Positions 21,996-31,930 of a stretch of DNA of 64,000 nt are shown one piece after another. The stretch covers positions 11,088,056 to 11,152,055 of the forward strand of contig OX940868.1 of assembly GCA_954871525.1 (NCBI GenBank). The letters are read 5' to 3'. Both the position numbers and the translations under genes were made by a program. Each line of letters begins with the position of its first letter. Positions within the stretch are counted from its first letter, which is position 1. The notes beneath the pieces were generated by a model. The model saw only the letters and a list, made by a program, of their open reading frames with translations, searched no databases and was not told where the DNA came from. Source of the stretch: Parietaria judaica (lineage: Eukaryota; Streptophyta; Magnoliopsida; Rosales; Urticaceae).

Positions 21996-23625
21996 AATAG
22001 TTTAACGAAAATTGATGAAGCGTAACAAAATTTACAAGTGTTGATGTCTATATAATAATTACAAATAGAATGTAATTATTGTTTTGAAACATACACACAT
22101 TCCTGAGAACCATCTTAATGTTCTCAGATACCGCGAAATATTTCCTCTTACCGCCAATGTTCGTGTGAATACCAATATTCCCTCACTAGTATTATAAAAT
22201 GGAAACGAGGAAAACCTAAATGGTCAATCTCAATTTGCCGTTTTCCATTGCCACTTTGTGAAACCCTAATCCATACTCCATACCCTTTTGGGAACCCCTA
22301 TACAAATCTAGATTTTTCTGTAACCCAAATCCAGGGTCTAACATGTTTGAACTCAAACACCTAAGGCTTTCCATTCAAAAAAAAAACACCTAAAGCGCAT
22401 GTTTGTCAATGCGCCCCCGTCTCCGTCATCGTCGTAAGATTTCTTTAAACCATTTATTTATTCTCACTTTTTTAAAAAAATATTATCCTTATTCTAACTT
22501 CCTTGTTTATTTGTCTCATGTATATTAGTGAACGACTTAACTGAGCCATTATGTTACCCAAAAAAATAGTTGGTATGAGCAGGACCAAAATCGCAAGACT
22601 TTGTGGATAGGTCTCTGAAACACATTGGTCAGAATAAGCTTTGCATAGAGAGACTTCATTAGCTGTGACAACGTTGTTATGGCCTCTACTTTTTTAAAAA
22701 TTATTAACTGTGACAACGGTGTTTCGGGCCTATACTTCTTTGCCAGATTATTGTATTTATGTATTTGTATTCCAAAGGATACAAATAATATTCTTGTATA
22801 ATACAAATTGTAAAATAGCGGTAATTAGAATATGCCATATCTCGGACCTATACTTCATTGCCAGATTATTGTATTTATGTATTTGTTTCTATTCCGAACG
22901 ATACAAATAATATTCTTGTATTATACAAATTGTAAAATAGCGGTAATTATATTATTATGACACAACGCTAAAGATGTTTGATTTATTTTTTTATATCTAC
23001 ACAATTTTTTCATTTACCGGATATTCTACACAATGACAATAGCGGTATAAGCGTTAATAACATTAATGTTGCTGGAATAAATTTAACAAGTGTAATTAAT
23101 AACCCGAATTGAAATACTACTAGCCCGAATGAACTATAGTAAGTTCAATCACTACCTCTATGTCAGATAAATCATAGCGGTAATTACATATCATCATGAT
23201 AACGGTGATAAATAAGGACCCCAAGTCCTGATTGACCCACGACTGGCCCGAATCCCGTCTGCGATTTTATCTCGTGCAACGGACCTCCAACTCGCACCAG
23301 ATCGAATATGAGTAAGTATTAGATATTTGAGTCAATCAGGCTTTTGCGATAACCCTTTATGAAGGAACTCCCATCACTGACAGTTGTAACGCTTGCCATA
23401 ATTTTAAATGAAAGGATGTAACCATTAATGTTAATTATTAGATATTTGAGTCAATTAGGCTTTCGCGATAACCCTTTATGAAGGAACTCTCATCACTGAC
23501 AGTTGTAACGCTTGCCATAAATTTAAATGAAAGGTTCAGTTTCCATTAAGAAAAAGGAAAAAAAACATGATACGGCCGTTCAGTTTCCTCCACAACTGAT
23601 GCTCGCCAAGACAAAGGCAACAAGA
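21996..23625. other. Non-coding interior of copy A
   Basis: AT-rich, with several TAGCGGTAA motifs (about 22815, 22936, 23040, 23175). Two direct repeats are visible: 'gccagattattgtatttatg' (22742 and 22860 regions) and 'agatatttgagtcaat' with its neighbours (23320 and 23440 regions). I find no transposase catalytic core in this interval. Confidence 0.5.
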
Positions 23626-23754
23626 AAATGAAAACGACTCAAATCCAAAATTCAAATACCTTAACATTATACGATACCGCTGAACCACGGTCCACTATAC
23701 ATATTACCGCTACTTTATACACAATGTCATGTAGCGGTTACATATTGTGTCTAC

Positions 23755-23952
23755 TTCAGGAGATACCTTTTTCATTAACTCGACGTACAGATGTTTCAAC
23801 CTTGACGGTCTATCTGGTGTCCGAATATATGATTCGAAGTCAGGTTCATCAGCAATGGCTATTGGTTGAGTATTGTGATCAAATGGGTAATAAGTTAGTT
23901 TTAAATCAACTTGTCGGACAATATCAAATTTGTTATACAACAACTCCTTCAA
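23755..23952 (-). pseudogene. MuDR-type transposase N-terminal exon, copy A (truncated)
   Basis: The minus frame reads MKELLYNKFDIVRQVDLKLT, then HNTQPIAIADEPDFESYIRT and LKHLYVELMKKVSPE, followed by a GTAGAC donor. This is the PB1-like N-terminal segment of plant MURA transposases (pattern: LK-LIY-KF-I--DLKL-Y...PI-I-D--D...LYVEL). The expected start (MNDYLLIVSFGGEW in copy B) is replaced here by a ~26-bp insert resembling sequence at about 24120. The rest of the transposase is absent. Confidence 0.65.
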
Positions 23953-24249
23953 ATCAGATATGTTGTTTAAAGCATACTTTTTAACGGTTAAAGCAATTGC
24001 AGTATCACTTATTCATAGAGTACGAACAAAACTGGAAATGGTAATCATTCATCCTGCAAATGGAAAAATACTTCAATATTAAATTAAATTGCAATAGGCT
24101 TATATTATACTTAAGAATTCATAGAGTACGAACAAAATTCGGCCTACAGATTACAGTACCGCTACATAACATATTCATAGAGAAAAATTTATCAAAGATT
24201 GAAAACAACAATTTAGTACTTGGTTACAGTGGCTAATCTTAGTTTATAT

Positions 24250-24865
24250 TTTAAGGATTCATATAGTACATTCGGCCTACAGATCTCGGTACCGATACAT
24301 AAGACATTAATACCGCTATATTTTGTCCACAAATTGAAAAAATTAATAAAATTACGTTATTATACTTGGATAACCTTACCTTATATTTTGAATGATCCAG
24401 AGAGTACATTTTGCCTACATATAGCGGTACCTCCATATAATATATCCATACTGCTATAATTTGTCCACAAATTGAAAAAAATAATGAAATTACGTTATCA
24501 TACTGGGATAACCTTACCTTATATTTTAATGACCCAGAGAGTACATTCTGCCTACCTATAGCGGTAACTCTAAATAATATATCCATACCGCTATAATTTG
24601 TCCACAAATTGAAAAAAATAATGAAATTACGTTATCATACTGGGATAACCTTACCTTATATTTTAATGATCTAGAGAGTACATTCTGTCTACATATAGCG
24701 GTACCTCTATATAATATATCCTTACCGCTATATTTTGTCCACAAATTGGAAACAATAATAAAATTACTTTATTATACTGGGATAACCTTACCGTATATTT
24801 TAAAGTTCCGGAGAGTACATTCTGCCTACAGATATCGGTACCGCTAGATAATATATACATATCGC
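24250..24865. repeat. 137-bp tandem array, copy A (5 units)
   Basis: A landmark in the unit ('agagagtacatt' or its variant) falls at 24261, 24399, 24536, 24673 and 24810, i.e. steps of 138, 137, 137 and 137. Most units carry a TAGCGGTA-like motif and, about 25 bp later, a TACCGCTA-like motif, forming an inverted pair. It lies between the transposase exon and the right tip. Confidence 0.92.
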
Positions 24866-25286
24866 TATTTATCCATAAACTGAAAACAACAATAAAATTT
24901 GATTACACACCTTTGAATGAGTCAATTCTTGATATACAATCGAATTGAAAGATTCGCTAATCGTTGGCTGGGTAACGCAGAAGACAAAGAGAAGGAATAC
25001 AGTGAATCGGCGAAGAAACAATGGGAGCTTTAGGGTTTCTCGGCAATTGGGGAATCGAAGAAGAAGACGAATAACAAAGGAGAGAGAAATATGGAGGGAA
25101 AGAAATAATATTAAAAGGGAGGAAAGAGAAAAAATAATAAAATAAGAGGAGAGAGAAAATCGAGCCCAACGAACTATAAATGGGCATTACTTCGTTTAAT
25201 GAAGGGTATGAACCAAACATGTGAACAGTACCGATGGTATAACCAAATACCAAATCCCGAATAAGGTCATTCTTGCAATTCACCCT
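24866..25286. other. Right terminal region of copy A
   Basis: Holds a GA-rich stretch (25060-25155) and the tip. Read inward from the tip (minus strand): AGGGTGAATTGCAAGAATGA, then a polypyrimidine stretch. If the transposase is transcribed from here, this is its promoter and leader. Confidence 0.5.
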
Positions 25287-25499
25287 GAAGAATAATAAAT
25301 ATTGGATTAATGCGGTAAAAGTATATAATGTTTTATTTATTTGTGATAAATGTTTTCAAACTTTCTTTTGCAGCGACAGTTTTCAATGTTATCACATCAT
25401 ATTGGTGGATTTATTTTTCATTTTCTTTTATCTACTGTAAAAGTACTTAATGTCATCATAATTATTATGTGCGTTTTTTTGGAACATTTAAAAAATTAG
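25287..25499. other. Short intergenic spacer
   Basis: AT-rich; nothing seen. Confidence 0.5.
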
Positions 25500-26940
25500 G
25501 CTCCCTTTGGAAAAATTCAAAACCCAATAGTGAAACTCAAAACACACTGACTAAGTCAAAGACCAAAGGCCCAAAACCCAAACATTTGGCAAGGCTCTGA
25601 GCTAAAAAGGCGAATAAGACAAAGCCCATGATCGAAAAGGCACCACTTGACGAGGTACCTCGCCTAGGCGAACCACCTCCCCATGGGGAACTACCTCGCC
25701 ATATCATAACGAAGGGATAACTCACAGTTATTCCACACGACGAGGATATCCGAGCTTACAAAGACCCCCGGGAAGTATCCTAGATTCTCTCGGATTCAAC
25801 ATACAAGCTCACGGACACCCGGAAGACACCAAAAGTGAGCTATGGAGCACCAACGAACCCCTCACCATGGCAAGGAGTCGCGGCAAGGTCCCTCTGGCAA
25901 GAAGAAATTCGCAGGCCCCCTTATGTTCAATTATTGGGAATCAGTTTTCCTATATATAGGAGGCTTCCCCTTCTCATTTCCACACTCACTCACAGCTGCC
26001 TTCAGAGCTTATCTTTCTACTTTCTCTCTCCACAATTCCGCCTTCTCTTTTGGAAAAACATCGGGAAGTCCTCTAGATTCCCCTAGCCTCGCTAAGAAAG
26101 GTCCGAATAAAGAATCAGGGAGTCGACGAAAGTCTAATTGCTAGAGGATTTGTTCGACGACTCGACGAAGGCGTCCCTGGCCAGGTCAAGGCCCTCGCCA
26201 CAACGAGCTCGCGAACACCTGGGAGGCCAACAAGGTGCATTTCTCGCCAGGTCAAGGACCTCGCCACAACAAGCTCGCCAACACCTGGGAGGCCAACAAG
26301 GTACATTTCTCGCCAGGTCAAGGCCCTCGCCGCAATGAGCTCGCCAACACCTGGGAGGTCGACTAGGAGCATCCCTCGCCAGGTCAAGGCCCTCGCCACA
26401 AGGAGCTCGCCAACACCTACAAGGTTGACAAGGAACATCTCTCGTCGATAATATCCTCGCCATTCGGCCTAGGGTCACCCCCACGCCGCCAATATTGGCA
26501 CTTCCGACGAGTGAAACCACATCCTTATTCACATGTCGTTTATCATTAACCCTAAACTACGTGGGACCTGATTCTCTTAACCTAAGATATGTAGGCAGCC
26601 TAGCCTAACTATAAGAGACGGGGCACAGGCCCAATCTACCCTTTTTTGCAAGTCTTCCCTCGCCATAAGAGCTTGCCAAGGAAGGGAAATCACGAAGAAT
26701 CATCAAGAACATCTTGGAGCTTCATCAAGACAGGAGTTGGCCTAGACGAGGAGCTCGCCAAGAAAAGAAGTTCGCCATGGATCACAAGAACAACCCGAAG
26801 GTTCACCCAAGACAAAAGATTCGCTTACAGCTTTGATGATCATCAATCAACTCAAGTTGACTCGGCACTCAATTATCCACGTGTTCACCAGGTCCAGCTC
26901 AGGGCCCGAACCTTGGATATGATTCTAAGTTAAAGCTATT
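25500..26940 (+). mobile_element. LTR-like retrotransposon block (partial or solo)
   Basis: GC-richer than its flanks, with a TATATATA box at 25951-25958 about 30 bp before a pyrimidine-rich start-like region, then GC-rich sequence dominated by 'ctcgcca' phrases. This is the look of a plant LTR plus leader. Its style (cgacgag, ctcgcc, ggtcaagg) resembles the block at 62420-64000. Neither border nor a second LTR could be placed. Plus frames at 25835-26144 and 26646-26933 match no protein I know. Confidence 0.45.
26181..26445. repeat. 66-bp tandem repeat, four units
   Basis: CCAGGTCAAGG starts at 26181, 26247, 26313 and 26379, exactly 66 bp apart. Each unit has 'ccaggtcaaggccctcgcc', 'gagctcgccaacacctggg' and 'caaggtgcatttctcg'. 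As 66 is a multiple of three the repeat stays open in more than one frame, which explains the long minus-strand frames at 26115-26532; I do not regard them as genes. Confidence 0.9.
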
Positions 26941-27834
26941 TTTACGCATTAACAATGATTATACTGAAATTTTTCAATTTAACAAATCAGGAATACTAGT
27001 ATAATTAAACAAAATAAAAAAAAAAATTAAGATACCACTATTAGTATTGATCATCATTTTTTAAACTATAAATATTACGGCCCAATTCAAAAGCTTAAAG
27101 CCCAAGAACCTATACTTTATACTTTTTTTTTATGGACCCAAGAACCTATGCTAAGTGCCTAGTATAGAAGAAAAAATTGATTATCTATTCAATTACTAGT
27201 ATTTTTTATTTATTTATCGAATGCATGGTGGGTTGTTTAGGCATTGTTAACGTTTTTATTCTCCTCACCAGGCATTAGTCTTAGAAATTAAACGATTAAC
27301 GGGGCCATAAGTATTTACTATTTTAATTTGGGTGATGTTATAACTTTAAGGGTTATTGACTGCATAAGTATTCAAACTGAAAAAAAAAGAGCGACAAAGT
27401 TCCCAAAATTGAGGAATGACGGACGTTAACGGACGTTGGTAAAAATGTCATGTAGTATGATGACGTTGGATAAATTTGAAGTGACACATATTTTGATTAA
27501 CGTGATGCGATAAGACATTTGACAAATGTTCCTAAAAAATGTTCAGAAATACACTTCACCTTAGTTTTGTTCACACTGGATACTTCAGTAGCTATTTTTT
27601 CACTTTATATTCACGCCACTTCAGTTGGTCAAAGTTTGAGTACTTATGTCAAAAATATCCTTAACTTCTTTTCTTTCACGCTTAAAGTTCCTCATATTTA
27701 TTATTTTGTTTTTATTAAAAAATTTATTAACTTGTTATTAATGTCTTATCAATACTGAAGAAAAAAAAATAGTTTGAAAATGTTGCTGAAATTTAGGTAA
27801 ACTAAATTAATATTGAACGTGTGTGTAGGTCAAG
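26941..27834. other. AT-rich intergenic, possible decayed MITE at 27345-27660
   Basis: 'gcataagtattcaaactg' (about 27371) and the reverse complement of 27630-27652 are similar, suggesting a small inverted-repeat element. The match is short. No coding region. Confidence 0.3.
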
Positions 27835-28016
27835 GTATTAAATTTCCCGAATATCTATCGGCATGCCAATCGAAAATCTTTTTTTGAAGATATGCGAAAC
27901 GATATATCCATCGGCATACCTATCGATTTACCTATGAAATACCCATCGACAAGCGATATATCCGTAAAACGAAAAGTGTGAAACGACATTGGCAAGCGGT
28001 ATTTAAAACCTTGGTG
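27835..28016 (-). repeat. Dispersed repeat family R3, copy 1
   Basis: The ends read CAAGGTATTAAATTTCCCGA and (reverse complement) CCAAGGTTTTAAATACCGC, a short inverted repeat. Read on the minus strand it contains 'gatgtcgtttcacactttt', 'gatatatcgcttgtcgatggg' and 'gccgatggatatatcgttt'. The same content occurs near 35447-35865 and 47278-47456. Confidence 0.75.
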
Positions 28017-28299
28017 TAGGCTAACACCTAAAATACCAATTGTGATTAAAAATATTATCAAAATATCGTCATAATTTGGATTTTGGTGTAACATTTTAAC
28101 CATAAACTTATATCCTTTTTTGTTGTTCGCTTATATATCATAATTATATATACTAAGAGTCTAATACGTTTTATTTATTTAATAAATATAAATAATTAAT
28201 TAATGTGAATATTGCCAAAATATCTTCCTAATTTGGTGGTAACTATAAATTTATTTTCTATTTTTACGTTCACTAATATATCAATACACGGGTATTTTT
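28017..28299. other. AT-rich intergenic
   Basis: Nothing recognised. Confidence 0.4.
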
Positions 28300-29215
28300 T
28301 TTATTATTAATCCTAAATCTTTCCAAATAAAAAAATATTGAAGCGTATCAGTGGCTGATACAAGTTACAGGGGGAAGATGCCTATAACGTGCATCCCGTT
28401 TTTTTTTTATTATTAATCCTAAATCTTTCTAAATAAAAAAAATATTGAAGCGTATCAGTGGCGGATGCACGTTATAGGGGAAGATGCCTATAACTAGAGG
28501 TGAGCATTTTAGACCCAACCCGATGGCCCAACCCAATCCGTTAGAGACCCGACCCCAATCTAACCCGCCCAATCTAACCCGCTCAATATTGGGTCGGATC
28601 GGGCCGGACCCGACTATTATTCGGGGCGGGGTCGGGTCCAAAACCTTGGGTCGAGTCGGGGTCTCCGACCCGACCAATATAATAAATATATATTTCATAT
28701 TAATTTTTATTCAAGTACAGTAATCTTTAGACTTTTAATTTTTTTCATTCTCAATTTAATTTACAATTAAAGACCAATCAATCTCCCATTTTCATGTTTT
28801 ACATTGTTTAGTGTATGTTTATTTGATTAAATTTGTTAGGGGTATTTTTACTTGAATTTTGAGTTACATTGATGCATTTTTTTCATATTATTTTTTGTAA
28901 TATAAGATTAAATTTTAATTAATCGGGCCATGGCGACCCATCCCAACCCAACCCGATTTTTATCGGGTCGGTTTGATTCGGGCATTAAAAAATTATGGGT
29001 TGGATCGGGCTTTTTTTTAGGAAACCGAAGTGGTCGGGTCGGGTCCATAAAAAGCATCGGGGCGGCCCAACCCAACCCATGCTCACCCCTACCTATAACG
29101 TGCATCCCGTATTTTTTTATTATTAATCCTAAATCTTTCCAAATAAAAAAAATATTAAAGCGTACCAGTGGCGGATGCACGTTATAGGGGAAGATGCCTG
29201 TAACGTGCATACGTG
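28300..29215. repeat. Three ~107-bp direct repeats, the second split by a hAT element
   Basis: A unit of 'attattaatcctaaatcttt', then 'gaagcgtatcagtggcggat', then a perfect-looking hairpin (GATGCACGTTATAGG...CCTATAACGTGCATC) occurs at about 28302, 28410 and 29125. The second and third are separated by the hAT insertion at 28495-29091. With that insertion removed they are tandem. Each contains CAGTGGCGGA (28349, 28456, 29166; first copy with one change), which matches the inverted end at 30598-30608. Confidence 0.85.
28495..29091. mobile_element. Non-autonomous hAT element
   Basis: The ends are TAGAGGTGAGCA and TGCTCACCCCTA. The 8-bp target duplication CCTATAAC is perfect at 28487-28494 and 29092-29099. 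The interior has inverted GC-rich flanks rich in 'cgggtcgggt'/'acccgaccc' around an AT-rich core. No transposase. Length 597 bp. Confidence 0.93.
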
Positions 29216-29401
29216 ACTTAGATAGCTTACTGCCCCCTGCCTTTTCTCCGATTCCATCTTTCTTCGGCTTACTGGCCCCTCCCAATCGAAACCATCTCCA
29301 AGTTTGACTCACCCTTTGCCCGTCTGTCGTCCAATTGAATTACCCACCTCATATCTCTCTCTATTTCTCTCTATATCAAAGTCGAACATCTCTGTTCTAG
29401 C

Positions 29402-30047
29402 CAGGGACGGAACCAGGAATCAAAGTAAGGGGTGACAAAAAAAAAGACATAAAATACTATGATTAAAATTAATTATATTTATATGACATTAAAATAGACT
29501 TTTTTTAACTGTCGGGTCACATTTTATATAATCGTAAACCCAAGTCACGTTCTACTTCGTTAATATCAAATCAACATTAGGTGAGACTCTTCGTAACTTT
29601 GAAGCATGATGGTCTTTAATTATCGGCACCTTAATTGACGTATCAACATTTTTCTAAGGAATCAATAGTCGGTATTTTCATCTGCAATAGTAAACAAAAC
29701 TAACTCAACTTAATTTTTATATCATGATTAATATATCACATCTAACTAAAATAAATTTCTAAATCAAATTAATTAAAAGATATACAATTTATTACATTTA
29801 GCTATCGATTTCTAAAAACTCTAATAAAAACTATACTCTAATTAAGTAATATAAATTTATTATTACAGGTTAACGATCCAAATGCATGCCCCGTGTGTTA
29901 TGTGTCGAACTGTTGATATCACACATTTAGATTAATATTTTTATATCATTTTTTATTAAAATAACTTTATATATATATATATATAATTAATTTCTAAAAA
30001 TTGGGGGTGACATTTGTCACCCCCACCAATGCATCCTTCCGTCCCTG
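29402..30047. mobile_element. Non-autonomous hAT element, nested
   Basis: The ends CAGGGACGGAACC and CCGTCCCTG are inverted; inside them 'ggggtgacaaa' and 'tttgtcacccc' extend the inverted repeat. The perfect 8-bp duplication GTTCTAGC lies at 29394-29401 and 30048-30055. AT-rich interior, no coding. Length 646 bp. Confidence 0.92.
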
Positions 30048-30616
30048 GTTCTAGCTGAGTTTTATGACACGTAAATGTTATTTATGGGTCTCGCCCTTTT
30101 TTCGTTTCTGGTAGAGCCGTTTTTTATGCCCATGAGTTGTTCGACAAAATGTTCTCAAAATCTTCAATTTATTCATTTAATCCTCCACTTACTTTGTATG
30201 TTACCTCAGCCAGGCTCATATCTGTAGTTAACTTCATTTTCTTGTTTTTTTCACTATGATGACTATTATAATTGCATATTACTTTTTATTGCAAGATTGT
30301 TATTCGAATATTTGTAGTGTTATTTTGCATCATTAATGAAAAAAATAATGATACCAATGAATAGCAAGTGATAATTAACATTTTCCTTACATTGGAAAAA
30401 AAATATTTGTTTCTTTACTAATATTATTATTTATTGTATTTATATATATTTGAAAAAATATTAAATACAATAAACAATAATATATATATTAAAAATAAAA
30501 TCTCTACCATCATAAATTAGTAGTTTTTTTTTTGTTCTTTTTGTTTTTAGGTTTGATGGCAAAACAAATTCCGGCCCCCTCTAACGTAAAGTCCTGGATC
30601 CGCCACTGAAGTGTAT

Positions 30617-31930
30617 ATCAAATTTAAAACGTTTTTCTTTTTATAAATAAATAATTATAATTATTTAGCAGAAGCAAAGTTAAGAAGTACATATCTCTAA
30701 GTTTTTTTTTTTTTTAAATAAAAATAATTCATAAAGGAGTTTATCTATTATTATAGATAAGTAATTTGTCAAAGATTTCTTGTAATTCTATAAAAACCAC
30801 ATTCCTCGAGCACTTACCTCTTTCCTAACCTCGCTCAAGCATCAGTCGCAGACACGAAATAATTAGGCTTCGGGAAATCTCCCCATAATAAGGTTTGGTT
30901 TATTGATTTAAACTCGTTTTTTTTTTAGTTTCTAAACATTCATGTGTTTACCTTGTTCGGTTATGTATAACAGAAGTGTTTTTCACTTTTCAAGTAAAAA
31001 TTGAAGGAAAAAAAAAGAGTTAGATGTTTAGTGAATCATCGAACATAGAACTTAAAAAACATCTTCAACAATTATGATATTTAATGAATAAATTCAAGAA
31101 GGGGTTTTTTTGGTGTTTCCAAAAAAATTCATCTTACTTTTCTCTCTTCTACTGTATTTGAATTGCACTATAATATTGATATCAATGTTGTAAATATCGT
31201 ATAAAAAAAAGGTTTGTGGTTTTGTTTTATATAAATCCAGTAGAACCGAATCAAAATTTTCTAATTCTGGATTTTCTCATAACTAAAAATTCTAGTTTCG
31301 GTTTTTATCCGGAACCTAACATCCCGTTCAAGTTTCACTTTGTATTTCATATTTTCTCATTTTTTAAATCGACCAGTGGATAAAAAAAAAGATCAACAAT
31401 TCAGATTGAATAAAAGAAAAACCATAATCCGAGTTTTCAAAAATCCGAGACCAGAAAGTTCTGATCCCGGATTTAATCGGAATCAAAACTTATGAATCTG
31501 GAAAAATCTGAAACCAAGAAATTCCGGTTCCATATTTTTAAACGGAATTCCAGATTTCTGGATATTGTATTAGTTATATATGTTTATTATCAATTTTAAA
31601 AATTAATTAATAATATATAAACAGATCTTCACGTTTTCAGCTAGAAAAATAAAAATCTATACTGAATAATTAGTTAAAGATAATATCAGTAATCTATGAT
31701 ATCATAATTATAAAGAAATAAAAAAAGAAGTCTTTATAAGTCAGTTTAATCTCTTCTCTGTCGCGCAAGCAAAACTGAAAGAGAAAACCCTCGACACTTG
31801 ACTTCTGCCGCATTATCTCTCTTCTCGTTCGTCTCTCTCTTTTCCAACCTTGAAATCTTCTCAATTTCCGGTTGAATTTTGTGCTTACTTCTTCTCAATT
31901 TCGCTCCTCCAGCTTCCAACTCCGCTGAGG
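30617..31930. other. Intergenic, then promoter and 5' leader of PEX19
   Basis: Contains a poly-T/A-rich part and, at 31240-31565, several 'ccggaa'/'ttccgg' phrases in opposite orientation that look like a worn hAT-type element. The last ~190 bp (31740-31930) are pyrimidine-rich with an AAACCCT motif at about 31784 and fit a housekeeping promoter and leader. Confidence 0.45.

Larger units (their letters stand above)
16463..25286. mobile_element. MULE-like element with tandem DUF1985 genes, copy A
   Basis: This 8.8-kb segment recurs in the same orientation at 51172-59764 with high identity and abrupt ends (shared start TGTCGTTTCG, shared end AATTCACCCT). In order: DUF1985-type gene 1, DUF1985-type gene 2 (both plus), a ~400-bp tandem block, AT-rich sequence, a minus-strand MuDR-type transposase first exon, a 137-bp tandem array and a GA-rich end. 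Read from the right the tip is AGGGTGAATTGCAAGAATGA, a plausible MULE tip. The left tip shows no matching inverted repeat and I see no target duplication. It may be a non-TIR (Kaonashi-like) MULE, or truncated on the left. No catalytic transposase domain was seen, so it is non-autonomous. Confidence 0.75.
28456..30608. mobile_element. Larger hAT-like element that hosts both nested hATs
   Basis: The left end CAGTGGCGGATGCAC (28456; alternative copies at 28349 and 29166) is inverted at the right end, GATCCGCCACTG ending at 30608. The flanks AAGCGTAT (28448-28455) and AAGTGTAT (30609-30616) match at 7 of 8 bases, as an aged hAT duplication would. Between them lie the two hATs at 28495-29091 and 29402-30047 and AT-rich sequence without coding. 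Confidence 0.6.

Noticed and set aside
24251..24860. Repeated minus-strand frames (MWTNYSGMDILYR, MYSLDHSKYKVRLSQY) resembling a membrane protein
   Set aside because: They are the 137-bp tandem array read in one frame; the same frames recur at 58457-58949. Non-coding array.
26115..26532. Two long minus-strand open frames with 22-residue repeats, looking like a repetitive protein
   Set aside because: They follow from the 66-bp DNA repeat, which is open in several frames on both strands; no domain, start context or promoter supports a protein.
28429..28723. Open frames on both strands rich in Pro, Arg and Gly
   Set aside because: They lie in the GC-rich subterminal repeats ('cgggtcgggt') of the hAT element at 28495-29091.
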